Shown in pieces: positions 50,868-59,452 of a stretch of DNA of 64,000 nt (position 1 is its first letter; each line of letters starts with the position of its first letter). Made by a program: the position numbers and the translations under genes. The stretch comes from Vibrio sp. Y2-5 (GTDB lineage: Bacteria > Pseudomonadota > Gammaproteobacteria > Enterobacterales > Vibrionaceae). The notes beneath the pieces are model-generated. The model was not told where the DNA came from. It was given only the letters and a program-made list of their open reading frames with translations, and did no database searches. The DNA lies in assembly GCF_014596725.1 (NCBI RefSeq), contig NZ_JACVEG010000010.1, positions 84,137 to 148,136 on the forward strand. Reading direction: 5' to 3'.

Positions 50868-53135
50868 CTAACCATCTTTTAATATTTTTTTGATATTCTC
50901 CTCATTATTGTGAGATGAGTGCACTTTTATCAAACCTTGATTGATGGCGTGTTTGCAGGATTTTCGCATATTGTTCGATGCAAAACTGGCCGCAGGGGCA
51001 TTATCAATCGCTTTCAAATAGACCCAATGAGAGCAGTTTTCCTTCATGCTGAGTTCGCGCGCAGCACTGGTTGCCATCAACAGAATATCCAACAATTCTT
51101 TGTCATTAATTGCCGTATAGGCTCTTGGTAAAAATGGGTAATCAGCTATTCCCATTCGAATGATTCGGTTAATTTTGCGCTCAGGCTGAAACTCTCGAAT
51201 CCACTGTTGAATCTTCTCAAACATCTCTTCTGGAGGACTATCTCTATCGATGCTCGGCTCGATAAAGAGTAAGTTTGAATCAGAAAAATGATAGAGCCTT
51301 GTTGGTTCATCAATTTTAGATTTTATGTATTCACCAAACGCTCTTTCTAGTTCTAAGCCAGCGGTATAACCATGTTGAAGATACATATTGCGCAGGAATG
51401 GCACATCAATCATGGCGAAGCGAAGACGGTCATTCAGCGGTTCATGGATTAGCTCACCGACATGCCAAAGCTCAAAATTTTGACTGCTTCTTTGCAGGGA
51501 TTTCGGAAGTTTTGCATTCAACATACGTAAGTTACGCAGACGTGAGCGAGAGTGAGTAAATAAGTTAGTATTGAGTTCTTCAATCTCTTCGTTTTGAGTC
51601 TGGATAACGTAACTACGACGTAAAACTAATAAAAATAATGCTCCCGCCACAATAAACAGGCTAAAGGTCAATTTTTGTAACTTTGAATATTGGCGTTTAG
51701 TCTCTTTGAGTTCTTTTTCTTGACCCACTAAGTGCAGAGTTTGCTCGACGAACTCTTTTTGCTGACGGAAAGCATCTTCGCTGATTTGATTGAGTTTCTC
51801 CTGATGAAGACTTTCCAACACATAACTGTGCTTCATTGCTTCCAACGCGAGAGAATGTTGACCAATTTGCTCATAGCCTTGAGAGAGCAGGCGATAGGCT
51901 TGTTGTTCAATATCTTGACTGCCAATGGACTTGCTGATGGTTAATGCTTTCTGTGCATTAAGGATAACCTGCTCACTGCGATGTTGATGAAAGGCTAGCC
52001 CTGCATTCAGCAGCGCGGCTTTTCCTTTTAGGCGAGGGATATCCGCATACTGAAGAAGGTCTTCAGCACGTTGTAAATACTGTTCTGCGAGCGGGTAGTT
52101 ATAAAGATGAATGTAAGTCGCAGCCAGACTTAATCGAGTCTCGATAACACTTTCGATATTGTTGTTGTTACTTTCATGGTCAATAACGTTGAAATAACTC
52201 ACCAAGGCAAGGTTGTACTTTCCTAAATCGAAGTAAACATCCCCCATGCGTTTTAACACAATGGCAAGCTTAGGTGATTTCTCATAGTTATCATAAAAAT
52301 CTGCCGCTTCCGACAAATGAACAAGCGCTTTGTCGAGTACGCGGCGCTCAAAGAATAACTGAGCAAGCAAAGTGTTGGCTCTTGCAAGTCTGGCGCTGGA
52401 ATTGGACTCAATAGCGCTCCAGTAAGCAATTAGCAGCTCAGATAGAGCTAGGTTGTAACGCCCATGGTTTAAATAGTGACTGCCAACAATGATGTGATAG
52501 TCGATCTTTGTATCTTCAGACTGGATAAACTCCAGGTCTTGCTTCAGTTCGATAAACAGCTTCTCTGCCAGTTCAACATCATCAGCTTTAGATGCAATTT
52601 CAGCTCGCAACAACTTAATTTTGTAGCCTATTCCTCGTGCAGGAAACTCTTTGCTTCTGATGGATTCGTACTGTTGAGTAATGCCACGTAGCTTTTCACG
52701 CGCAGCATTTACATCGTTGCTGTCCAGCCAACGCAAGCGAACTTGCAATAACTGAATTTCCAACTGTAAATAGGGAAGGTTGAATTCCTGCGTGGTTTTA
52801 AAAGCGTCATCTAATAGGCGGAATGCGGCAATTGGATAGCCGAGATTGAACTCGGCTTGCGCGAGGATCTTCATCGCGTCGACTGTGCTCGCAGGCGTAC
52901 GCAGACGACTATCCGTTTCGTCCCTTGCAACGGTGGATGGGTTTTGCTCGGATTTCTCCGCCATCTTCCTTACGGTTAAGTACTCACTTGTGAGTTCTTT
53001 AGCTTGTTGTGGCGATATTTCTATCAGGCTTTCAGCTTCATTTAGCGTCGGTGAAGAATACGGTGCCGCTTGTGAAAATAGTGAAATAAAGAAAAGAGCT
53101 AGAGAAAACCAACACTTCCAGCGAATACATCCCAT
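50868..53135 (-). CDS. Periplasmic TPR sensor with one membrane span and a degenerate GGDEF-like C-terminus
   Basis: A 755-aa protein. Signal-like N-terminus (WKCWFSLALFFISLFSQA), then ~400 residues of TPR-type helices (LALVSYFNVIDHE, YPLAEQYLQRAEDLL, HSLALEAMKHSYVLE). A membrane span (LTFSLFIVAGALFLLVL, ~497-513) and a short coiled coil lead to a ~200-residue cytoplasmic domain. That domain has GGDEF-like spacing (LRFAMIDVPFLRNMYLQHGY, then LYHFSDSNLLFIEPS where the signature should be) but no GGDEF residues, so it is not an active cyclase. It probably senses periplasmic signals and works with the adjacent cyclase. The GGDEF relation is my inference from layout. Confidence 0.72.
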   Translation of the reverse strand: MGCIRWKCWFSLALFFISLFSQAAPYSSPTLNEAESLIEISPQQAKELTSEYLTVRKMAEKSEQNPSTVARDETDSRLRTPASTVDAMKILAQAEFNLGYPIAAFRLLDDAFKTTQEFNLPYLQLEIQLLQVRLRWLDSNDVNAAREKLRGITQQYESIRSKEFPARGIGYKIKLLRAEIASKADDVELAEKLFIELKQDLEFIQSEDTKIDYHIIVGSHYLNHGRYNLALSELLIAYWSAIESNSSARLARANTLLAQLFFERRVLDKALVHLSEAADFYDNYEKSPKLAIVLKRMGDVYFDLGKYNLALVSYFNVIDHESNNNNIESVIETRLSLAATYIHLYNYPLAEQYLQRAEDLLQYADIPRLKGKAALLNAGLAFHQHRSEQVILNAQKALTISKSIGSQDIEQQAYRLLSQGYEQIGQHSLALEAMKHSYVLESLHQEKLNQISEDAFRQQKEFVEQTLHLVGQEKELKETKRQYSKLQKLTFSLFIVAGALFLLVLRRSYVIQTQNEEIEELNTNLFTHSRSRLRNLRMLNAKLPKSLQRSSQNFELWHVGELIHEPLNDRLRFAMIDVPFLRNMYLQHGYTAGLELERAFGEYIKSKIDEPTRLYHFSDSNLLFIEPSIDRDSPPEEMFEKIQQWIREFQPERKINRIIRMGIADYPFLPRAYTAINDKELLDILLMATSAARELSMKENCSHWVYLKAIDNAPAASFASNNMRKSCKHAINQGLIKVHSSHNNEENIKKILKDG

Positions 53136-53152
53136 CCTGAATTGTGTCCTTT

Positions 53153-53998
53153 TTATTGGCGAGCCATACGTTTGTTGTCTTGTGGAGCGGCTTGTTCTGT
53201 TGAACGGAACGGGTTGATATCCAGCCCACCACGTCGAGTATAACGTGCAAATACAGTCAGTTGCTCTGGTTTACAGAAGCGAGTGATGTCAGTAAATATA
53301 CGCTCAACACATTGCTCATGGAACTCATTGTGTTCACGGAAAGAGACTATATAACGTAAAAGCGCTTCACGGTTAATTTTTGGACCACGATACTCAATTT
53401 CAACGTTGCCCCAGTCAGGCTGATTGGTGATCAGACAGTTTGATTTCAAAAGGTGGCTATGAAGAGTTTCGCTAACAAACGTTTCTTCCACAGAACCTTC
53501 TAGCAGTGATTGGTCGAAATCATAACTATCAATTTCGATGTCTTGATCGTCAATACAATCGCCTTTCATTGTGACAATAGGCTCTGCCGTGTAATCACTT
53601 AAAGGCTTGACCTTAACCTCAACGGTTTCACCAGCACAAGCAGAGAGATCCGTAATCAAATGTTGTTCAACCTGTTGCCAGTTTTCAAATTTAGTTTGAT
53701 TAAAGCTGTTCAGATAAAGTTTGAACGACTTCGACTCAATTAAATTTGCACTGGTAGCGGGAATCGCAACTTCACCAATAGCCACTTGTGGCAGACCTTT
53801 GGTGTTCAACCAAGACAACTCATAAAGCGTCCATATATCACAGCCTTTAAACGGCAGTTCACTACCTAAATTCAGGTCATCACGGTTTAATCTACGTGGA
53901 ACAGGTTGCAGTAGTGTTGGGTCATACTGATGTGAGTAATCGGTTTTTTTACCTAAAGTCAGACCTGCTAACTCTTTGGCATCGGAATATTTGCTCAT
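53153..53998 (-). CDS. queF: NADPH-dependent 7-cyano-7-deazaguanine reductase QueF
   Basis: Reduces preQ0 to preQ1 in queuosine synthesis. 281 aa (E. coli 282), the bimodular YqcD-type. Substrate segment ANLIESKSFKLYLNSFN at 84-100, nucleophile Cys188 in LLKSNCLITNQPDWG and Asp195. It follows the TPR gene and is divergent from syd, the E. coli arrangement. Confidence 0.96.
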   Translation of the reverse strand: MSKYSDAKELAGLTLGKKTDYSHQYDPTLLQPVPRRLNRDDLNLGSELPFKGCDIWTLYELSWLNTKGLPQVAIGEVAIPATSANLIESKSFKLYLNSFNQTKFENWQQVEQHLITDLSACAGETVEVKVKPLSDYTAEPIVTMKGDCIDDQDIEIDSYDFDQSLLEGSVEETFVSETLHSHLLKSNCLITNQPDWGNVEIEYRGPKINREALLRYIVSFREHNEFHEQCVERIFTDITRFCKPEQLTVFARYTRRGGLDINPFRSTEQAAPQDNKRMARQ

Positions 53999-54107
53999 AC
54001 TTAATGCTTAATTCGATTAGAATAGGCAGAATTTTACGCAATACCGCAGCCTGTGTCATCAAAGGGCTGCTAGTTAGCTTAATCGAATTTGAACAGTGGA
54101 GATTTTC

Positions 54108-54659
54108 ATGGCGCATTCTGTTGCAGAAGCCTTACATACTTTTAGTCAACGCTATCTAGATGCTTATCAGGCCGCACACCAACACTTACCTGAAAATGAA
54201 GAGTTAGTGGACTGGGCTTCACCATGCGTTGAGCAAAAGTTTGAGCATAGTGTGTATTGGCAACCTGTGGTCAGAGATGAAGCCGCTGATCTTACTAATG
54301 TCGAGAACGGTATTGAGATTGCTTTGCATGAAGATATTCATGCTTTTTACGGTATTCAATACAGTGCGGATATGGCTGCGAGTTGGAAGGGTAATGCGCT
54401 TAATTTATTGCAAGTTTGGAGTGATGAGGATTATGAGCGTTTGCAAGAAAACATTCTTGGTCATTTGGTCATGCAGCGTCGTTTGAAACAGAAACCAACG
54501 GTATTTATTGCAACCACTGACGATGAAATGGAAGTGGTATCGATTTGTAATCTGACTGGCAACGTTATTCTCGAAAAATTAGGCACAGATAACCGCCAAG
54601 TGCTCAGTGACGATGTTGCTAGCTTTCTGCTGCAACTTGAGCCAGAGGTAAACGCATAA
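54108..54659 (+). CDS. syd: SecY-interacting protein Syd
   Basis: Binds SecY at the membrane and may check translocon integrity. The ATG at 54108 (MAHSVAEALHTFSQRYLDAY) gives 183 aa (E. coli 181); a start four codons earlier is unsupported. Family segments VDWASPCVEQKFEHSVYWQPV and DIHAFYGIQYSADMAA are present. Divergent from queF as in E. coli. Its stop overlaps the next ATG by 1 nt. Confidence 0.94.
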   Translation: MAHSVAEALHTFSQRYLDAYQAAHQHLPENEELVDWASPCVEQKFEHSVYWQPVVRDEAADLTNVENGIEIALHEDIHAFYGIQYSADMAASWKGNALNLLQVWSDEDYERLQENILGHLVMQRRLKQKPTVFIATTDDEMEVVSICNLTGNVILEKLGTDNRQVLSDDVASFLLQLEPEVNA

Positions 54660-55435
54660 TGTACGTTGTTGAGCTTGAGTTTGAATGTTTTGATAACACT
54701 ACTATTACCGCGGTAGATAAAGCGATCAATGGATTAATGGACGCGCTGCGTTACAACGGTCAGGTGTTAGGACGTGAGTTTCCCATCGTGATGGGCGACG
54801 GCGAATTTTGTGTTAGAGCAGTTTGTCCGGAAAAAGACAGCCTCCATCCAAAGAACCATTCTGATTTTGTTAAAGTGTGTTTTAACCGACTTGCGGATGC
54901 GTGTTTACTGGCTCCTAAGTTTCGCTTGCTTGGTCGAGATATCAATTCAGAGCAAGCGGCGGAAGAAGAAACGCCAAGCTGGCAAGTTCTCTATACCACT
55001 TATGTTCACACCTGTTCACCGCTGCGCAGCGGTGAAACCTTGTTGCCGATTCCTCTTTATCGCAATGAAGCGACGTTTAATGGCGATCATAAGGCTGTTG
55101 TTAAATGGCAGACAGAGTGGCAGGCGTGTGACGAGTTACAGATGGCTGGTGGTTGCAAAGCGGAACATGCTGCGTTGAAAGAGATTTGCGATGTAGACAG
55201 TGACTTATTCCGTCGAGGTTGGGACTTAAGTAAACGTATTGAATACATTACTAAAATACCGACTTACTACTACCAATATCGTGTTGGTGGTAAAAGCTTG
55301 GCGGATGAAAAAGCCCGCTCTTGCCCTAAGTGTGGTGGGGAATGGCTATTGGATGAACCTCTGCATGATATCTTTTATTTCAAATGTGATAGTTGCCGAA
55401 TCGTATCCAATATTTCGTGGGATCATCTGAAGTAG
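54659..55435 (+). CDS. Zn-ribbon-containing protein (DUF2310)
   Basis: A 258-aa protein beginning MYVVELEFECFDNTT. The C-terminus has a zinc-ribbon, CPKCGGEW...FYFKCDSCR, with four Cys (CxxC...CxxC) near 221-247. It matches DUF2310 proteins, function unknown. The start overlaps the syd stop (TAATG), so the two are coupled and may act together. Confidence 0.88.
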   Translation: MYVVELEFECFDNTTITAVDKAINGLMDALRYNGQVLGREFPIVMGDGEFCVRAVCPEKDSLHPKNHSDFVKVCFNRLADACLLAPKFRLLGRDINSEQAAEEETPSWQVLYTTYVHTCSPLRSGETLLPIPLYRNEATFNGDHKAVVKWQTEWQACDELQMAGGCKAEHAALKEICDVDSDLFRRGWDLSKRIEYITKIPTYYYQYRVGGKSLADEKARSCPKCGGEWLLDEPLHDIFYFKCDSCRIVSNISWDHLK

Positions 55436-55466
55436 TCGATATCAAAATATCGGGTTTAAAAAGCAA

Positions 55467-55492
55467 AAGGGCTCCAATCGGAGCCCTTAGTA
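55467..55492. terminator. Bidirectional terminator between DUF2310 gene and metQ
   Basis: AAGGGCTCC (55467-55475), loop AATC, GGAGCCCTT (55480-55488). T-rich on the minus side (TTTTGCTTTTTAAA). Confidence 0.82.
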
Positions 55493-55547
55493 TTTTCGAT
55501 AACTGTTAGTATTTTTTAACAGATAGTGATAACGAAAAGGTTATCGA

Positions 55548-56357
55548 TTACCAGCCTTTAACCGCGCCACCTTGGAAGATGTCAGATGCAGCTTTAGCTA
55601 CTTCATCTGTTTGGTACGCTTTTAGGAAGGTTTGTACATTTTCAGAGTTTACGTTGTCTTCACGAGCAACAAGCAAGTTCACGTATGGTGATTCTTTGTT
55701 TTCTACGAAGATACCATCTTTCTCTGGAGTCAGGTTGATAGAGCTTGCGTAAGTTGTGTTGATGATAGAAAGCGCTACGTCATCAAGAGAACGTGGAAGT
55801 TGAGCGGCGTCTAGTTCAACAATCTTGATGTTTTTAGGGTTTTCTACGATATCACGAACAGTCGCCAGCAGACCTACGTCTTCACGTAGTTTGATCAGAC
55901 CTTGTTGCTCAAGAAGTAGAAGAGAGCGACCTAGGTTTGTTGGATCGTTTGGTACAGCAATACGGTCGCCGTCTTTGATCTCATCAACAGATTTTACTTG
56001 TTTAGAATAGCCTGCGATTGGGTAAACAAACGTGTTACCTGCAATAGCCAGTTTGTAACCACGGTCAGCGATTTGTTGATCTAAGTATGGCTTGTGTTGG
56101 AATGCGTTTGCATCGATTGAACCATCATCAAGCGCAGCGTTTGGTGTTACGTAATCAGTGAAAGTGACAAGTTCAACATCTAGGTTATATTTGTCTTTTG
56201 CAATTTTCGCTGCCACTTCTGCTACTTGAGCTTCAGCACCTGCAATAACACCGATTTTTACTTTACTCGTATCCGCTTCTTTATCACCACAGCCAGCTAG
56301 CACAAGCGCAGATGCCGCAGCAGCAATGGTCAGTAAACTTTTAAGATTGAATTTCAT
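55548..56357 (-). CDS. metQ: D-/L-methionine ABC transporter substrate-binding lipoprotein MetQ
   Basis: NlpA-family lipoprotein that delivers methionine to MetNI. The ATG at 56357 (AAGGAG upstream) gives 269 aa; a longer in-frame start has no RBS. Signal MKFNLKSLLTIAAAASALVLAGC with lipidated Cys23, then DKEADTSKVKIGVIAGAEAQVAEVAA. DAQHKPYLDQQ-type motif appears as NAFQHKPYLDQQI. Last gene of metNIQ. Confidence 0.96.
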   Translation of the reverse strand: MKFNLKSLLTIAAAASALVLAGCGDKEADTSKVKIGVIAGAEAQVAEVAAKIAKDKYNLDVELVTFTDYVTPNAALDDGSIDANAFQHKPYLDQQIADRGYKLAIAGNTFVYPIAGYSKQVKSVDEIKDGDRIAVPNDPTNLGRSLLLLEQQGLIKLREDVGLLATVRDIVENPKNIKIVELDAAQLPRSLDDVALSIINTTYASSINLTPEKDGIFVENKESPYVNLLVAREDNVNSENVQTFLKAYQTDEVAKAASDIFQGGAVKGW

Positions 56358-56391
56358 GATAATCTCCTTGTTAGAAATTCTTATATCGTTT

Positions 56392-57069
56392 TTATCTGTG
56401 ATCAACGCGGCGTACGAATGCATCACCGATTGATTGAATTATTTGTACTAGAACAATAAGCATGACAACAGTTACTGCCATTATCACAACATCGTAACGG
56501 TGGAAGCCGTAACGAATAGCCACATCACCTAGGCCGCCACCGCCCACTGTGCCTGCCATCGCTGAGTAACTGACAAGAGTCACGAGCGTGATGGTTACAG
56601 AGTTAAGAATGGTCGGCATTGCTTCTGGTAACAGCACCTTGCGAATAATTTGCATTGGTGTTGCACCCATAGATTGTGCAGCTTCAACAAGACCCGTTGG
56701 AACTTCCAACAATGCCCCTTCAATCAAACGCGCAACAAAAGGAATTGCGCCGATAGTTAAAGGTACGATTGCTGCTGTTGTGCCAATGAACGTACCCACA
56801 AGCAATTTGGTTACTGGGATAATCGCTACCATCAATACAAGAAACGGTACTGAACGGCCAATGTTGACGATTGCGCCAAGTATGCCGTTTAACTTAGTGT
56901 TTTCTAGCAAACCACCTTTTTTAGTCGTGTGCAGAATAACGCCCAGTGGAATACCCAGCGCGAAGCCAATAGCGCCAGCAACAGCTACCATATACAATGT
57001 CTGCCAAGTTGCTGTTAAAAGCAGGTCACCGTTTAGTGATAACCAATTAGCAATGGTATTAAAGGACAT
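56392..57069 (-). CDS. metI: Methionine ABC transporter permease MetI
   Basis: Membrane permease, 225 aa (E. coli 217), five hydrophobic segments. Start at ATG 57069; a TTG two codons earlier is in frame. The EAA-type loop is EAAQSMGATPMQIIRKVLLPEAMP near 135-158, contacting MetN. It overlaps metN by 11 bp. Confidence 0.95.
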   Translation of the reverse strand: MSFNTIANWLSLNGDLLLTATWQTLYMVAVAGAIGFALGIPLGVILHTTKKGGLLENTKLNGILGAIVNIGRSVPFLVLMVAIIPVTKLLVGTFIGTTAAIVPLTIGAIPFVARLIEGALLEVPTGLVEAAQSMGATPMQIIRKVLLPEAMPTILNSVTITLVTLVSYSAMAGTVGGGGLGDVAIRYGFHRYDVVIMAVTVVMLIVLVQIIQSIGDAFVRRVDHR

Positions 57070-58093
57070 AACCAAGCACCTCTACTTTTACTTTGTTGTC
57101 ACGAAGGTATTGAATTGCAGCATTATCGTTTTCTTCATTACCGAAAATTTCCGCTACCATCATGCCGAATTTCACACCGCCAGCGTAATCAAGATCGGAA
57201 CTTAAGATGCTGACATCAATGTTGAATTTGCGCGAAATTTGCGACATCAACGGTGCATCAACAGTTGCGCCAGTAAATTCCAAACGCACTAATGGGTAAC
57301 TGCCTTCAACTCGTGTTGGCTGCAAACGTACTTGGTAATCATCAGGAATCGATAAATCCAGCGTTGAACGAATGAACTGATGAGCAAGTTCCGTTTTCGG
57401 ATGAGCAAAAATGTCACCCACAGAACCTTTCTCTACTAATTCACCGTCACCGATGATAGCCACTTGGTGACATATACTTTTTACAACATCCATCTCGTGA
57501 GTAATCAACAAGATAGTAATGTTTAACTTGCGGTTAATCTCTTTCAAAAGTTCAAGGATTGACTGCGTCGTCGCAGGATCGAGAGCACTGGTTGCTTCAT
57601 CGCACAGTAGTACTTTTGGATCTGACGCCAGAGCACGAGCTATCGCTACACGTTGCTTTTGACCACCACTTAGATTGGATGGATAAGTATCACGTTTCTC
57701 TGCCAAGCCAACCAATTGAAGAAGTTCAGAAACTTTCTTCTCAATATGACTAATACTTTGACCTGCAAGCTCTAATGGCAGAGCTACGTTTTCAAACACA
57801 GTGCGTGAAGAAAGCAGATTAAAATGCTGGAAAATCATGCCGATGTTGCGGCGTGCTTCGCTCAATTGCTTCGAGCTCAGCTTAGTTAGGTCAACACCAT
57901 CAACAATAACGCTACCGTTAGTTGGGCGCTCTAACATGTTCACACAACGAATCAGGGTACTTTTACCCGCACCTGATGAGCCAATAACACCGAAGATCGT
58001 GCCTTGTTGGATGTTAAGGTTGATGTCTTTTAAAGCATTGATTTCTTTTGTGCCTTGATAGAAGACCTTGTTGACGTGACTAATCTCAATCAT
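57059..58093 (-). CDS. metN: Methionine ABC transporter ATP-binding protein MetN
   Basis: ATPase of the MetNIQ importer, 344 aa (E. coli 343). Walker A GSSGAGKST near 38, signature LSGGQKQR near 141, Walker B VLLCDEATSALD near 161, H-loop THEMD. The C-terminal NIL domain (~265-344) binds methionine and inhibits transport when cells are replete. First gene of the operon, under a MetJ-type operator. Confidence 0.97.
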   Translation of the reverse strand: MIEISHVNKVFYQGTKEINALKDINLNIQQGTIFGVIGSSGAGKSTLIRCVNMLERPTNGSVIVDGVDLTKLSSKQLSEARRNIGMIFQHFNLLSSRTVFENVALPLELAGQSISHIEKKVSELLQLVGLAEKRDTYPSNLSGGQKQRVAIARALASDPKVLLCDEATSALDPATTQSILELLKEINRKLNITILLITHEMDVVKSICHQVAIIGDGELVEKGSVGDIFAHPKTELAHQFIRSTLDLSIPDDYQVRLQPTRVEGSYPLVRLEFTGATVDAPLMSQISRKFNIDVSILSSDLDYAGGVKFGMMVAEIFGNEENDNAAIQYLRDNKVKVEVLGYVL

Positions 58094-58207
58094 TGAAAAA
58101 CCTGCGCAGGGATAAATCTTGGTTGTTTTGTAACGAGTTACCTATCTATTACTAAAACAGTAGCAACAACAGAATAAAATATTTAACTCGTTCTAACTTG
58201 GTAGAGG

Positions 58208-58261
58208 ATGCTATGGCTTAACTCAGTTCAAGTCAATAGATATTTTTACGTCTAGACGTCT
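58208..58261 (-). promoter_or_regulatory. metNIQ promoter with MetJ operator
   Basis: On the minus strand, TTGACT (58236-58231), 17-bp spacer, TAGCAT (58213-58208). Directly upstream lie two tandem met boxes at 58246-58261: TTACGTCT (6/8) and AGACGTCT (8/8, consensus). MetJ with S-adenosylmethionine would repress metN. A third box would read AAATGGTC, too weak to count. Confidence 0.85.
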
Positions 58262-58351
58262 AAATGGTCATTGGCGTGATACTGTTAAGTAATTAGATAG
58301 TGATGAAAGAAATAAAGCGTGCAATAATTCCCGTAGTTTGACTTTAAAGAG

Positions 58352-58918
58352 ATGAATATTTTGGCGAAACCAGCTGTGTTTTTAGATCGTGACGGCGTAA
58401 TCAATGTCGATCATGGCTATGTAAGCGACGAACATGATTTTGAGTTTATCGACGGTGTATTTGAAGCCGCGAAAAAGCTGCAAGAAATGGGCTATCTACT
58501 TGTCTTGGTGACCAACCAGTCGGGTATTGCTCGTGGAATGTTCAGTGAAGATCGCTTTCTGTCATTAACACAGTGGATGGACTGGAATTTCGTTGATAAC
58601 GGCGTTGAGCTTGATGGTATTTACTATTGTCCTCACCATCCAGACCATGGTGAAGGTAAGTATAAAGAAGACTGTGACTGCCGTAAGCCAAAGCCGGGTA
58701 TGTTTATCTCTGCACGTGATTTCCTGAAGATCGATATGGCGAACTCTGTAATGGTAGGAGACAAAGCGGAAGACATGATGGCCGCTGAAGCCGCTGGTGT
58801 CGGAACCAAGATCTTAGTGCGTACAGGCAAGCCTGTAACTGAAAAAGGTGAAAGTTTAGCCACGGTTGTACTGGACAGTTTGCGTGATGTGCCTAACTAT
58901 TTAAAAGAGCGTAAATAA
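58352..58918 (+). CDS. gmhB: D-glycero-beta-D-manno-heptose 1,7-bisphosphate 7-phosphatase
   Basis: HAD-type phosphatase in ADP-heptose synthesis for LPS core. 188 aa (E. coli 191). HAD motif I FLDRDGVIN with Asp12 and Asp14, motif II LVTNQSGIARG, four zinc ligands in CPHHPDHGEG...DCDCRKPKPGM near 92-115, and motif IV MVGDKAEDMMAA. Divergent from metN as in E. coli. A strong terminator follows. Confidence 0.95.
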   Translation: MNILAKPAVFLDRDGVINVDHGYVSDEHDFEFIDGVFEAAKKLQEMGYLLVLVTNQSGIARGMFSEDRFLSLTQWMDWNFVDNGVELDGIYYCPHHPDHGEGKYKEDCDCRKPKPGMFISARDFLKIDMANSVMVGDKAEDMMAAEAAGVGTKILVRTGKPVTEKGESLATVVLDSLRDVPNYLKERK

Positions 58919-58968
58919 TACCATTACTAGTAATCGGTAGTTTATACATTGCTGGGAGTGGTATTGAG

Positions 58969-58992
58969 AGGTCGCTTAGGCGACCTTTTTTA
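58969..58992 (+). terminator. Intrinsic terminator after gmhB
   Basis: AGGTCGC (58969-58975), loop TTAG, GCGACCT (58980-58986), then TTTTT. Confidence 0.88.
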
Positions 58993-59013
58993 TCATTTGA
59001 AGAGAGAATCATC

Positions 59014-59373
59014 ATGAATAGAAAGGATATCGTGTTCGCATTCTGCTTGATGGCGCTACCCTTGACTGCACTAACGGCGTGTTCAAGTTCAACTGAAGTT
59101 GATGGGCTTAAAGTTAGGGACAGTGATTTTCAACATTACGTCTGTGACGATGAAAAGCAATTTGATGTCGCTTATGTATCATCAGAAAACGCAGTATTAA
59201 AAACCTCTGAAAGTCTATATCGCTTGGTTCGTATTCCTTCTGGCTCTGGAGAAAAGTACATATTGGATGATCATACCTCAGCGGTGGTTAATCCTGTTAC
59301 CTTGTTCACGAAAGGTGAGGATGCTAGGTTAGAAGTCAAAGGTATTATTTATAAAACTTGCCGGATTGAGTGA
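59014..59373 (+). CDS. mliC: MliC-family lysozyme inhibitor lipoprotein
   Basis: A 119-aa outer-membrane-type lipoprotein: signal with lipobox LTAC, Cys23. The mature part has YVCDDEKQFDVAYVSSENAVL, SLYRLVRIPSGSGEKYILDD and FTKGEDARLE, the MliC/PliC fold that plugs C-type lysozyme active sites. Cys near 43 and 116 may form a disulphide. It protects the cell wall against host lysozyme. It stands alone between terminators. Confidence 0.82.
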   Translation: MNRKDIVFAFCLMALPLTALTACSSSTEVDGLKVRDSDFQHYVCDDEKQFDVAYVSSENAVLKTSESLYRLVRIPSGSGEKYILDDHTSAVVNPVTLFTKGEDARLEVKGIIYKTCRIE

Positions 59374-59408
59374 AATTTTGCTTATATATGGCCTTGAGAA
59401 GAAGTAGT

Positions 59409-59430
59409 GCGGTGGTTTTCCACCGCTTTT
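59409..59430 (+). terminator. Intrinsic terminator after mliC
   Basis: GCGGTGG (59409-59415), loop TTTT, CCACCGC (59420-59426), then TTTT, 23 nt before the treR ATG. Confidence 0.82.
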
Positions 59431-59452
59431 ATCACCTTGCAGACCGTATTTC

